DNA from: Distichodus sexfasciatus
Taxonomy: Eukaryota > Chordata > Actinopteri > Characiformes > Distichodontidae
Direction of reading: 5' to 3'
DNA length: 64,000 nt
NCBI GenBank assembly: GCA_032718565.1
Contig: JAVGVS010000021.1
Span: 2,679,384 to 2,743,383, forward strand
Shown: piece after piece, positions 13,101 to 23,690 of the stretch
Layout of the letters: every line of letters starts with the position of its first letter
Numbering within the stretch: the stretch's first letter is position 1
Notes under the pieces: generated by a model
Database searches by the model: none
Seen by the model: only the letters and a program-made list of their open reading frames with translations
What the model was told of the DNA's origin: nothing
Program-made: the position numbers and the translations under genes

Positions 13101-15406
13101 TATATCAGTGCATCACACTGTTATTTTATATTGTGATTGGCTATTCTAAATTAAGCTAAAGAAAATACATTTATTATGGTTTTATTATATATTTTATGTG
13201 AATTTTTCTTATGGCTATTCATAAATGTCAGTTGAGACCCGGTGAAAAAAAGCATTAACTTGACCATGATAAAAGCATTTAAACTATGTATTAGCAATGT
13301 TGTTGTGCCATTTCTTTAAAATATTGGATTTTGGAGAGATATTCTCTATTCATGAACTGTACATAAAGATTTTGGTGAAATGATTTTTGTTCTTTATAAC
13401 AGTAGTGTTAAGTCATATTTCCTGAATTACACAGCAACATTTATGCTCTGCCACAGAGATGTGATAAGGGCCACTGCGAAGGAGCTTAATCATGTCTCTT
13501 TTGAGAAGGGAGATGAGAACTTCTCCTTGCTTTCTTTTCTTGTCTCTTTGAAGTAAATTTTAGTTAAAAATTCACCTGAGTTACTTTGAACACTTTAACA
13601 CTTCAGGCGAATTCTTGTGGGATCATGAATGTAACTGTGGCATGATCTCAAAAGGGGCATATACAAGAGAAGAAGAAGAAGAATTTGAATGTGGTTTAAT
13701 GTCTCACCCTGTGGAGCTACACAAGAGCTATTTTCAGCTACCCAGGAAATTTTCCAACAAGAAAAGACGTAATACACTCATATACATATGCACATTTACT
13801 TCAGCGCAACAAAAATGCATGCCGGCAGCTTCATTTGACTTAGATGAGCATCGAAGGGGAAGATGCCAGTTATTCCTAAATATCTCTGCACCTTTAAGTA
13901 TACTCTTGCTGAAATGGATGTGTAGTTGCAGATGTGCTGTAAGAGCCCAGAGAGAGGGCTGTAGGAAGACTATGTATGAACCAAAGCCTATTTTGAGAGT
14001 TGGGAGGCAGCTTGTGTGTGCATGTGTTTACATGCATGTGTAAATCTGTGTGTATATGTGGGTGTGGTTGTGTATGAACATGTCTGTGTGTGTGTGTGGT
14101 TGGGCTTGGTCACGGCTCAGCTCATTGATCTCCATATCTGCCCTACACAGCCCGGTCTCAGGAGTCACCTTTCCCTCTCTGTTGCTGTCCTCTGTTGCTT
14201 GCAGGACTTTATCCGTTATCACCTATTCATTCCAGCACAACGAACAACACCAGTGACTAACAAAACCCGTAACAGTACATTTTATACAGCACGTATTTTT
14301 TAATATTAAATCACTATTTTTCACCTAGTAAGAAACAAAGTACAATGTGTTACAAAATGTTGAAGGGTTATTTCTGTTTAAATGAACCAATTGCGAGGCA
14401 GAATGCTCAGAAGCACTTTGATGTTCTTTTCTCCAAGTCATGATTAAATGCTTATGTTTTGGTAAATGTTATGTCAGGCTTAATACCTATATATATATAT
14501 ATATTTTTTTTTTCCACCTGTCTTTTTCCTGCATGGAGGCTGAAGAGATGGGCCGAGAATGGCTTTGTGAAACAAAAGTTCTTTAATATTAATCTCGTTA
14601 CCCTGGGTTTGGAGCATTTAAATTATGCATGAGATGTATTGACTCACCCTTAAGGAGAGAGGTGTGTGTGTGTGTATGTGTTTGTGAGTGTGTTTGGGGG
14701 TTTGGGGTGGGTGGCACAAAGACATGCCTCGTTTGAATTAAAACACCAAGAGGAGCAAAACCATTATTGAAGCTTTAGATAAGAAGCAGCACAAGGCCCT
14801 TAAGCCAATTTGGAAGCCCAGACAGAATGCCCCGTGTTAGAAGATGCTGCCTTGCATGACTTAGTAGGGGCCCTGACAACCAGGTGCCTTATTTTACCCT
14901 CCATCTTTGTGAGCTGTGTACGTGTGTGTATTTTGGATCTTTTTTTAATGACCCTCACTCTTAAAAGAAATTTTATTGCAATTGTTTCTGGCTATAAAAT
15001 AGTCAGCATCCCACAGGATCTCCAGCAGGAAAAGAACAGTCCAAAATCGTGCTTTCATGGATCTCCCTAGCCGTCGAAAGGCCGTGCTTACTGGCATCAC
15101 AAGCTCTGCTGCTGGGAGAAGTGTAAAAGCAGCAGGCTGGCACTTTTGAAGCAGCTCTAGGTGGGAAAGTATGAAAGGAGAACATTGCTTCCTGTAGTGT
15201 TCAGATACCATGTGTTTGACACACAGGGATTCAATTTTACAGGCAGCAGAAAGTTTGCTCTGAAGCCCCAAGAATCCAACCGCAGATTTCAAGCTAAGGT
15301 TTTGTTCTAATGCTGAAGCTGCACAGTTGCATACATCAAACTGAGATCATCTGATATAGTATATATTTCTGTTTATACTTATAGATGACAAGCAAATTGA
15401 AGATAA
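10155..15406. other. Intergenic DNA with TG-rich microsatellites
   Basis: No supported gene was found in 5.2 kb. Imperfect TG-rich tracts lie at about 14009-14100 and 14660-14700, and a TA/T-rich run at about 14490-14515. The longest frame (13615-14043) is low in recognisable features and runs into the TG repeat. It is probably not a gene. Confidence 0.5.
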
Positions 15407-15772
15407 ATTCATTCATCCATTCATTCATTCATTGTCCAAAACCCTTAATCACAGGACCAGAGTCTATCGTGGGACCACTGGGCACGAGGCAGGGACCAGC
15501 CCTGAGTGGGCGCCAACACACCACAGGGCACACACACTCACACAATCGCACTGTTATTCATATCTTACGGGGCCAATTTAGATTGGCCAATCAACCTATA
15601 TGCATGCTTTTGTAATTCGGAAGGAAACTGGAGAACCCAGAAAAAAGCCACATGAACATGGGGAGAGCATGTAAACTCCACACAGAAAAGCCCTATGGCC
15701 GACTTGGGAATAGAACCCAGGACCTTCTTGCTGTGAAGTGGCAGTGCTAACCACTGTGCCACCGTGCTGTCC
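15407..15772 (-). mobile_element. V-SINE-type SINE, full length
   Basis: On the minus strand the copy starts GGCACAGTGGTTAGCACTG, followed by a box B-like GGGTTCTATTCCC. It then carries the central domain (TGTGTGGAGTTTACATG) and the tail body (GTGTGTGTGCCCTGTGG). It ends in an (ATGA)n-like tail complementary to TTCATTCATCCATTCATTC at 15407-15432. It stops about 85 bp short of the 3' terminus of DIRS copy 1. Confidence 0.88.
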
Positions 15773-15858
15773 TTTTGCAGATAAATTGCTAATAGCAATT
15801 CTAAAAAAAATAATGTGGCATAGTTATTTATCCATCCAATAGCAAAACTTGGATGGAT

Positions 15859-16130
15859 AATGTACTCGGTTACTTGGGAACGAGTACTGGGTCGTAAGAC
15901 GCTGTATTGGAAAAACTCTCTTTTTTCTCCTCGACTGAAGCCTTTTTCCAATCACACAGTGAAACTGCACGTTGATTGGTTCGTGCAAAGTAATAAAAAT
16001 GAACCAATGACTCGGCGGCGGAATTGAGCAAACCAATGGCTGCGCCGCTCACCCGAGCCCGGCGAGTGGGCAGGGCTTACGGGCTATATAAGCGGCCGTT
16101 GCGCCACCGTTGCTCAGATTTCTTCAAATG
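15859..16130 (-). repeat. DIRS copy 1 right (3') inverted terminal repeat
   Basis: Read on the plus strand it is a near copy of the element's own 5' leader: TATGGGAAAAACTC-like start, ATTGGTTCGTGCAAAGTAAT, CCAATGGCTGCGCCGCTC and GGGCTATATAAGCGGCCG at 16081-16098. It therefore places a second TATA box (16085-16091) at the 3' end, pointing into the element. About 22 bp near the tip is missing compared with copy 2. Confidence 0.85.
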
Positions 16131-16179
16131 AAGCGAACTGAGGCGTGCAGCACATAGCACGGCCAGGAACGCAGTACTC

Positions 16180-16290
16180 ATTCCCATATCTCAGGGAGCC
16201 GAGGTTATGAAAGTAACTGAGTAAATTCCCTGTTGATATTCTACTCGTACTGCGTCATAAGACGTTGTATGGGAACCAGTACAATCACGC
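16180..16290 (-). repeat. DIRS copy 1 internal complementary region
   Basis: On the plus strand this region joins a copy of the 3' terminus (CTCAGGGAGCCGAGGTTATG, then AAAGTAACTGAGTA) directly to a copy of the 5' terminus (TTCCCTGTTGATATTCTACT). In DIRS elements this region is thought to template completion of the ends and circularisation of the cDNA. Confidence 0.85.
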
Positions 16291-16501
16291 CGTGCTATGA
16301 TGGGGAACAACTCAAAACATGACACCCATGGGGAACCCAGGGGAGTGCAAATATAAACCAAGCACAGGGTGAGAACAGGGGGTCCTCTGTGGCTTGGATG
16401 CCGTCTCACTTGGCGCCCAACAAACGGGCCTGAGAGAGTAGGGACTTGAACAATACTGGTCAAGTAACCCTCAAGACCACTCAGTCAGTCTAAGTGATGG
16501 A

Positions 16502-17530
16502 CTAAGCCAAAAGGACTCTGGACTGCAGAGCGGGGATGTCCACGTTGTAAAACCTGATAAATGTGGACGGCGAGGACCACCCGGCTGCCGCACAAATCTC
16601 CGAGATGGAAACCCCGCTGGACCACGCGCAGGAAGAGGCAATGCCTCTGGTGGAGTGGGCTCTGACTCCAATGGGGCACTGCAACCCCAATGAGGAGTAG
16701 GCTAAGGCAATGGCCTCCACTATCCACCTGGAAAGCCTCTGCTACCAGGTGACCTTTAGCGCAGCTACCGAAGCCAACAAAAAGCTGTTCTGAACTCCTG
16801 AACGAGGCAGAACGCTCAATGTACGCCCTTAAGGCCCTGACGGGGCAGAGCAGGCACAAGTTCTGGTCGTCCGTCGAGGCGGGCAGGGCGGAAAGCACTA
16901 TGACCTGGGCTCTGAACGGAGTTAAGAGCACCTTAGGTACATAACCCAGTCTTAGTTTCAGGACGACTCTGGAGTCGTTAGGCCCGAATTCCAGACAAGA
17001 CGGGTTGACAGAGACAGCCTGCAGATCTCCTACCCGCTTAACTGACGCCAGTGCTAAGAGCAGGGCGGTCTTAAACGAGAGCGATCTCAAGCTTGAGGAG
17101 TGCAGTGGTTCAAAAGGGGGTCCCTTTAGGGCCCTCAGTACGGTAGACAAGTCCCAAGAGGGAACTGTGCGAGGACGCGGGGGGTTCAGCCTCCTGGTGC
17201 CTCGTAAGAACTGAATCATCACACTGTTAGTAATAGGGGCGTGAAAGGCCGCTATAGCTGAAACATAAACCTTGATGGTTGAAGGAGAACGCTGCTTATC
17301 CAGCAACTCCTGCAGGAATGAAAGAACCACTGACACCTCAGAGGTGACTGGATCAATGTCCCGGTCTCGACACCAAGCCGAGAAAAGGGACCACTTCAAA
17401 GCATAGAGACGCCAGGTGGATGGAGCTCTAGCTTCAGTTATAGTGTTCAGGACATGCTCTGGGAGGTCCAGAGACTCCCATTGAACGGCCACACGTGAAG
17501 GGCCCATAACTCGGGCCGTGGATGCCACAG
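16502..17530 (-). pseudogene. DIRS copy 1 tyrosine recombinase (frameshifted)
   Basis: This is the integrase-like protein that inserts DIRS circles. The reading starts near 17507 (MGPSRVAVQWESLDLPEHV). The N-terminal core-binding part contains TEARAPSTWRLYALKWSLFS and LQELLDKQRSPSTIKVY. The catalytic domain shows the first arginine in LALASVKRVGDLQ, the H-x-x-R box in AHSTRGIASS and the tyrosine in FIRFYNVDI. The frame shifts near 16740 (AKGHLVAEAF), so the H-x-x-R and Y motifs lie in a different frame from the first R. About seven residues present in copy 2 near HASIVGCSVGRN are missing. All catalytic residues survive, but split over two frames. Confidence 0.88.
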
Positions 17531-17559
17531 CAAGCCATTCGCTTGAGAGAGGAGGTCCT

Positions 17560-17815
17560 GCCTCAAGGGAATGGGCCACGGGGCTGCCTCGAGCAGCTGG
17601 AATAAATCCGACACCCACGGGTGGTTCCTCCAGAAGGGGGCCACCAGGAGAAGCTTGTGTCTGCGTTCCCTGACTCGTCTGAGTACCTGTGGTAGCAGAG
17701 CGACCGGAGGGAATGCATAGAGCAGGAGATCTGACCATTTGTGGGCCAGGGCATCCGTGCTTCGCGTGAAGAGTTGCCTTTGGAGGCAAAGAGATCTACT
17801 CGAGCCTTGCCGAAG
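17560..17815 (-). pseudogene. DIRS copy 1 methyltransferase-like segment
   Basis: Between RNase H and the recombinase, fragments such as ARVDLFAS and LAHKWSDLLLYAFPPVALL followed by LLLVAPFW correspond to the region annotated in DIRS pol proteins as a Dam-like N6-adenine methyltransferase. The assignment rests on family knowledge. No catalytic motif is certain here, and the frame is broken near 17760. Confidence 0.55.
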
Positions 17816-17879
17816 ATTTCCCAAATTCTCTGAACCGCAAGGGGGTGGAGCGTCCACTCTTCCGAGGAGACGTTGTTCC

Positions 17880-19915
17880 TTGACAACATGTCTGCCCCTT
17901 GGTTCAGTTTGCCTGGCACATGCGTCACCTTTACTGAGTGCAGGTTGGCCTGGGCCCAAACCAGAAGGCATTTGCAAGCGTGTAGAGGTGCTTCGAGACG
18001 ATGCCGCCCTGGTGGTTCACATACGACACCACGGACCTGCTGTCTGAGTGCACCAACACGTGGTGTCCCCTTAACTCCGGCAGGAAGAATTGCCAGTTAC
18101 GGCACACTGCCAGCATCTCCAGGAAGTTTTTTTTTGTATTTTTTTTTAAACCCGCCACCACCACCCCTCTTCGGAGGACGACTGTATTTATTTATTTATT
18201 TATTTATTCAATTAATTAAAATACGTAAACAGGATAAATAAAGTTGGTGAGAGAGGCAACAGAGGGAGGGGGAGAGGAGAAGAAAAAAAGACAGAAGGGA
18301 GAAAAGAAAGAAAAAGAAAAGAAAAGAAAAAGAGGATAGAGAGGAGGAAAACAAAAACAAAAACAAAAACAGATAATCTGCTTCCATACCTGCTGACAAA
18401 AATAGAAAACAGAAGACACAACAGCAAAGAAATTGCAGCAACAACCAACATCTGTATGAATCACAGTGAATACTAAATGTTAAATGTTATTGAGCAGCGC
18501 ACATAACAAGTCCCAGGAGAAACACCACCGGGAAGTTTGTGTTTCCTTCCCAGAAAAAGGCAGAGGAAAGCCCGGAGGTGTCATCCAGCAGCCACAGTGC
18601 AGACACCCGAGAGGGCCATGGCGACAGGCCCGCAGGCTCCGCCGGTGGCCGCCCACCCCAGGGCAGTCCAGTCCCTGGGCCCGGAGATCCAAGGGCCCCC
18701 CACCCCCCTAGCCAGGGCCCAGCAGAACCAGCAGGGCCAGGCCCCGCCAGGTGACTGCCGAGAGTGGGCCAGCGCTCCCCCGAGCATCCAGGCCCAGAGC
18801 GAGGAACCGCCAATGCACTGGCGGCCAGGGGCACCCTCCACCAGCAGGGTGTGGTGGCAGGGCAGGAGTGCCTGAGATGTTGAATGAGGTGGAGTCTAAG
18901 GCCTGACCTGACACATTGACAAAGACCAACAGGCACACATATACACAAGCATACGTTCCCACCCTCATACACACAAACAAATATACACTCACCCCACATG
19001 TAGACACACAAAAATCAACATGGTACCCACACTCCCCATATATAATCTATGCTCCTAGATCCGGACACCACTACCCCCAAGGGGGCAATCAGCACCAGGC
19101 CCTGGAGCTGAACCCCTTTCGCTCTGGCATGGAGACAGGAAGACCACCCCAGTCCCTGCAGTGGCAGAGAGCACCACCAGCCCAGACCCCGACCGGACGG
19201 CCAGCTCGTCCTCACAGCCCCTGGCCCCGGATAGTGAACAGAGAACAGGGGTGTGAGAAGACCCCGTGCCTCACCCCGCCCACTCAAATGTAGTGTTGGT
19301 GTGTGTGTTGTTCTACAGTGCTTTAAAAGCATTTCCAGGCAGTTGATGTGCAGTCCCGCCTCCTCCTTGGACCAGAGGCCGAATGCCGGTTTGCCATTGC
19401 ACAGCGCTCCCCAACCCTTGTTGGAAGCGTCTGTCGTGACAACCTTCCTTCTGTGCGCTGTGTCCAAGAGCACCCCTTGGGCTAGCCAGAGAGGGTCCCT
19501 CCAACGGCTCAGGGCTGAAACACAGGCCTGAGTTAGCATTATGCGATGGCGACCGTGGTGCCACGCCACGAACGGAACCCTCCGCTTCAGCCAGAACTGG
19601 ATGGGTCGCATGTGAAGCAGACCCAACTGGAGGACTGGCGAAGCCGCTGCCATAAGACCCATCATCTTCTGAAAGGCCTTGAGTGGGTGTGAGGTCCCCT
19701 CCACGAAGGAGGCCGCATGGCTCTGAATTGACTTGGCTTGCTCCGCTGAGACGTTTGCCATCATGTGCACAGAGTCGATCACTACCCCCAGGAACGAAAC
19801 CCATTGGCTGGGAGATAGAACACCCTTGGCGAAATTGACCCTGAGCCCCAGGCAATCCAAGTGGCTGAGGAGAAGGGAGCGGTACGCCTGTGATGGGGGG
19901 CAATCTGGGGGATGT
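17880..19915 (-). pseudogene. DIRS copy 1 RT-RNase H remnant, split by an insertion
   Basis: The RT core is mostly gone: only IAPHHRR (about 19890-19910) remains before the sequence jumps to LLLSHLDCLGLRVNFAKG. The segment with the RT active-site box is therefore deleted. The thumb/connection part follows (FLGVVIDSVHMMANVSAEQA and GLLHMRPIQFWLKRR). RNase H then starts with the first aspartate in VTTDASNKGWGAL and the glutamate in INCLEML. There a 1.2-kb retroposon interrupts it (18124-19327). The rest resumes with RNWQFFLPELRGHHVLV and the aspartate in HSDSRSVVSYVNHQGG. A 1-bp deletion near 17965 shifts the frame before THVPGKLNQGADMLSR. Confidence 0.85.
18124..19327 (-). mobile_element. 1.2-kb retroposon inserted in DIRS copy 1
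   Basis: It interrupts RNase H exactly between two halves that align to copies 2 and 3. The flanks AGCATCTCCAGG (18112-18123) and AGCATTTCCAGG (19328-19339) form a 12-bp target-site duplication with one mismatch. On the minus strand it ends in an A-rich tail (TTTAAAAAAAAATACAAAA) preceded by an (AAAT)n run, as expected of target-primed insertion. The body is GC-rich around 18640-18870 and holds GA-rich and (CAAAAA)n tracts. I find no RT or endonuclease frame. It is probably a 5'-truncated LINE or a SINE-like element of unknown family. Confidence 0.75.
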
Positions 19916-19989
19916 CAGGATGGCAGGATGTCTGTGGTAGGTAGAAGAGGAAAATTACTCTTTTTTCAAGAAAGTGTGTTTTTTTTATG

Positions 19990-20835
19990 TCCGCTATCAC
20001 AGTGCTCGGATGCCCGGGCGCATAATTGGGCCCATGGGGAGCTGAAGACACACGCTTCTCTGCACCCAGTGACAACCAGGGTGGCAAGAGGTCTCTGAGA
20101 AGTTGCTTGCAGGGTGGTCCGGCCATAGCGAGACTCGAGCCCCTCCTCTTCCTGCCTGGAAGTTCAGGAGGACTTCCGAGGTGCTGGGTCCATGGCGACC
20201 TTGGGCCAGGGTCTCTGGCACTGAGGGAAGGGGAACCGCTTCATAGAGCGAGAACGTCCTCTCTCCTGATGCTCTCTGGGTCGTGTCTCAGGAGTGGCTG
20301 GGGCTGGCGCAGCAGGCTGCTGAGTCAACGCAGGCCTGGTGCGACTGGCAGCAGACAAAGCGCTGGAGCATTTTGGAAGGAAGTGTCACATCGCCTGAGA
20401 TGACTTCTGGGCCTCCGTGAAACGCTCTGCGAACCCCTCCACAGCTGATCCGAAGAGGCTGGCCTCTGACACTGGAGCATTGAGGAAGGGGACCTTGTCA
20501 GCCTCCCTCATCTCTGTGAGCGTGAGCCACAGGTGAAGCTCCAACACCACCAAGCTGGACATCGAACGCCCGATGGCCTAGGCGGTGGCTTTGGTAGCGT
20601 GAAGAGCCAGGTCCGTCGCACTTCGCAGGTCTCTGTGGGAAGTGGCGTCGAGACCAGTCTCCTCAGAGGCGAGCATCTTCACCTGGAACACCTGGAGGAC
20701 CTTAGAATCACCAGGTAAGCGGCAGGGGAAAAATGAAAGTAAAACGGCGAAATTGACGGTTTTTGCAGCTGCAATGCACGATCGACGGCGACGGCGACGG
20801 CGTTCAGCGAGGGAATCAGCAAGCAAAACCTCCAT
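19990..20835 (-). pseudogene. DIRS copy 1 gag remnant
   Basis: From ATG at 20835 (MEVLLADSLAERRRRR) it runs into a conserved-looking helical gag domain: VLQVFQVKMLASEE, DLRSATDLALHATKATA, a TAG stop, then AIGRSMSSLVVLELHLW and FAERFTEAQKSSQAM. The basic, proline-rich C-terminus follows (RPREHQERGRSRSMKRFPFP). The cysteine/histidine finger present in copy 3 is absent here. The stop in CAT-GCC-ACC-GCC-TAG context and later frame changes make it non-functional. It probably formed the particle protein of the element. Confidence 0.75.
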
Positions 20836-21087
20836 AGCTGAAGAGAAGAAATCTGAGCAACGGCGTCGGAACATCTGCTTATATAGCCTGTAAGCCCCGC
20901 CCACTCGCCGGGCTCGGGTGAGCGGCGCAGCCATTGGCTTGCTCAATTCTGCCGCCGAGTCATTGGTTTGTTTTTATTACTTTGCACGAACCAATCGACG
21001 TGCAGTTTCACTGCATGATTGGAAAAAGGCTTCAGTCGAGGAGGAAAAAGAGAGTTTTTCCCATACAGTGGAATATCGACATGGAAC
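20830..21087 (-). promoter_or_regulatory. DIRS copy 1 left (5') inverted terminal repeat and promoter
   Basis: In element sense it contains ATTGGTTC near an AACCAAT inverted motif, CCAATGGCTGCGCCGCTC, a GC box GGGCGGGGC and GGCTATATAAGC (TATA box complement at 20879-20885). A 21-bp stretch found at the tip of copy 2 (TCGTACTGCGTCGTAAG...) is deleted. The terminal GTT lies at 21085-21087 on the minus strand. Confidence 0.8.
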
Positions 21088-23195
21088 TCCACTGTTGCAT
21101 TTTTTTGTATTTTTATACATCTGACTCATCAAACTTATACAATTCTAAATTACTATTTAGTTTTTACTATATAGTATTTACAATGTGTTTATTTTTAGCT
21201 TGGTGAGATTTCTTTAATATATAATATTGGGGGAAAATCTTTTTTACATTTTGTGGTTTTCATGAGAGACAAAATTGGCTTATATATCACATTAAATCCT
21301 CCATTTGTTATATGGTATTGCTTTTAGAAATCTATATACTGTACTGTCAAACGATTTACTATATTTGCTCAACTGTCAAATGAAGGGGAATATTGGTTTT
21401 ATTAGACAAATGCTGCTCAAAATGACATGTGGGTCACTGGAAGGTGTAAGAGGTTAAAGGAAGGTGCTAATATTAACAGCCAGGGTGACATTATGCAGCA
21501 AGCGTAAAGAATTCATTAGGCACGAAAATCTGAGTGAGACAAGCACCAAAGCTAATCCTGAAAAATTGCGGCACACTTGGAGGTCTTCCTTCATCTCTCC
21601 TTCGGGTCTGTGAACTGTGACTCAATTGATGACATTTAAACACGCCCCTATCCACGGTGTCATGCTGTCAGCCCCGCAAATCAATGCTGCCACTTCCTAT
21701 AGAATCAAACCATTTCCTTCACCGCTGGCGATGCATGCTAATGCTCACTCTCACACACAGTCTTGGCGCTGTCAGGGAGAATATAGGCCTGCCATGTCTG
21801 AGAGAGCAAGTGATGGGGAGAGAATGACGGAAGACAAGTTAGAAGATATAGTCGAGAACGTGAGAGGGAATTGAAGAACCGGGGCAGCACTTGTTGAAAG
21901 TTAGGCAGGATTTTTTTTCTGGATGAGTGTCATTTCTCACCTGTCTCGCTGCTGCAGTGGAGACGAGAAAAAAGGAAGATGCAACAAAGTGATGGGAGAT
22001 GCAGTCAGACAGACTGTGACAAGAAGTTATTGCCAAGCTGGAAGGTCAGAAAGATCATTAGCACTCAGTCGCTGTGGGCACTGTGTGCAGCCTCTCCAGT
22101 GGACCAACACAAATATACAGCAAAAGACTCTGGGATTGTTTGGTACGCAGTTAATTAGTGTTTTCCAGCTTCATTTCCTTTCTCTACAACCCTTAAGTGA
22201 GAAATATAGTACAAATTCTGAAATTTTACAGACTTGCATTCCTGTAAATATATATACATATTTACTGGTCAACTAATTCCATAATAGCTTCCTTATAAGC
22301 ATTCATGATCCCATGTATTACTTGTTAAATGTATTCAGAATGCTTTGTGAAGGTTTATAGGCTAAATCACATTTGGAAAGAATGCTTTTTGGACTGATAA
22401 CATTTGTAACCACAATAATAAAGCATGATATTAAAGCTGTCATGTTTTGTTAATTGAAAGTGTTAGAAATGCTTTAAGCCTTACTTAAATGTGTACTAAA
22501 TAAGGCTTATAGACATGTTGTGAATGCATTATCAACATAAATATAACATTTTTGAATAAAACTTAACTTCATCTTACGTTATTGCTAGAAAAGAGAAAAA
22601 TACACTGATGTGAGACCCTTCTAGAAAAGATTTGCAGTTTTACTCTTGGATCAAGAACACTTGGAAATTGTGTTTGCCAGTTACTTGGTACAAACTAACC
22701 ATTTTTCAGAAATGATTAATGTTGTTGGCTTACTGTCCTGGGGGTATCATACCAGCCTATCAGTGATAAAATGTTTTTTGCTAGGAAACCTAAATTAACT
22801 TCATGTATAAAATTGCAGTACCATCTGTTTAAACAAGATGCAACAGACCCTGTGCCTTTTGGGTTAAAGGTCTACATTCTAATTATTGAGTTTGCTATAT
22901 TTCTTGTACTTTTATCAGAGTGTATGAATTAAGACATTAAAAGGTCAGGATTGCATAATGTATGATTATATCAGGTACACTCTAGCCCTAGGCCAAATGT
23001 GCAATAAAATTGTTTTCAAAGTTAATCTCTGCTCCTCAACCATCACAACATCCTCCACCATCAGGGTAATAACAAGATCTGCACCAACTCACGTGTTTAT
23101 CAGACAAATCAGATTCAGCTGCTCAGTGTCAACAGATTTGTGACTAACAATAATCAGATCAACTGGACCCAGTTACCATTACAACTGCACATCTC
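21088..23195. other. Intergenic AT-rich DNA
   Basis: No gene or recognisable transposon is seen. Several short frames at 21617-22276 lack domains and splice signals in a consistent arrangement. Confidence 0.5.
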
Positions 23196-23199
23196 AAAG

Positions 23200-23690
23200 G
23201 AATGGGAGAGAGAGAGTGAGAGGGACAGATGAAGAGATGCAGAGAGAGTGAGAGAGAGAGAGGAGGAAGAAGAGAGAAAAAGGAAGAGGACGAAAGAGAC
23301 AGCTGTGTGGAGGAGGGAGGGAATATGTGAAAGAGAGAAAGCAAGGGAGAAAAAGATGGAGGGCTGAAAGGAGGGAGGGAATGAGAGTGAAAGAGAGAGA
23401 GCGAGGGGAGGGGAGGAGAAAAAGAGGGCTGGAGGGAGGAAGAGAGAAAAATTAGAGCGGGGAGGGAGGGAATATGAGAGTGAAGAGGAGGAGGAGGAGA
23501 GGAAAAAAAGGGAGGGCTGAAGGAGGGAGGAAGAGATAAAAAAAATTAGAGGGAGGGAAGGAAGGAATGTGAGAAAGAGAGGAAGGAAGACAGGAAAAGA
23601 GGGAAGGAATATGAGAGAGGAAAAAAGAGCAAGAGAAAGGGAGGACTGAGAAGAAGAAGGAAGAAAACATGAAAGAGAGGGATGGATGAC
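23200..23690. repeat. Half-kilobase polypurine (GA-rich) tract
   Basis: For about 490 bases the plus strand is almost entirely A and G (units such as GGGAGGGAA, GAGAGAGAG, GGAGGAGGAGGAG), with only scattered pyrimidines. Open frames on the minus strand here are low-complexity F/S/L/P proteins caused by the repeat. Confidence 0.9.

Larger units (their letters stand above)
15859..21087 (-). mobile_element. DIRS-type retrotransposon copy 1 (defective, 5.2 kb)
   Basis: DIRS elements carry gag, reverse transcriptase-RNase H and a tyrosine recombinase between inverted terminal repeats, with an internal complementary region (ICR) near the 3' end. All of these are visible here on the minus strand. 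The 5' terminus (GTTCCATGTCGATATTCC in element sense) is at 21087 and the 3' terminus at 15859. The inverted repeats are about 250 bp, and the ICR is at about 16180-16290. Damage includes deletion of the RT core, a stop in gag, frameshifts in RNase H and the recombinase, and a 1.2-kb retroposon at 18124-19327. There is no target-site duplication, as expected for recombinase-mediated insertion. Confidence 0.92.

Noticed and set aside
13615..14043. 142-codon open frame as a gene
   Set aside because: No domain, no splice context, runs into TG repeats; codon content looks random.
15810..15860. Target-site duplication around DIRS copy 1 (TCCATCC and GGATGGA near its 3' end)
   Set aside because: The two motifs are inverted and lie on the same side of the element, so they are not a duplication; they may be leftover SINE tail sequence.
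16502..17789. A host gene encoding a 434-residue protein
   Set aside because: It is the tyrosine recombinase of DIRS copy 1 read through upstream out-of-frame sequence; two other copies align to it.
18487..19011. 174-codon minus-strand frame
   Set aside because: Lies in the GC-rich and CA-rich part of the inserted retroposon; composition explains the open frame.
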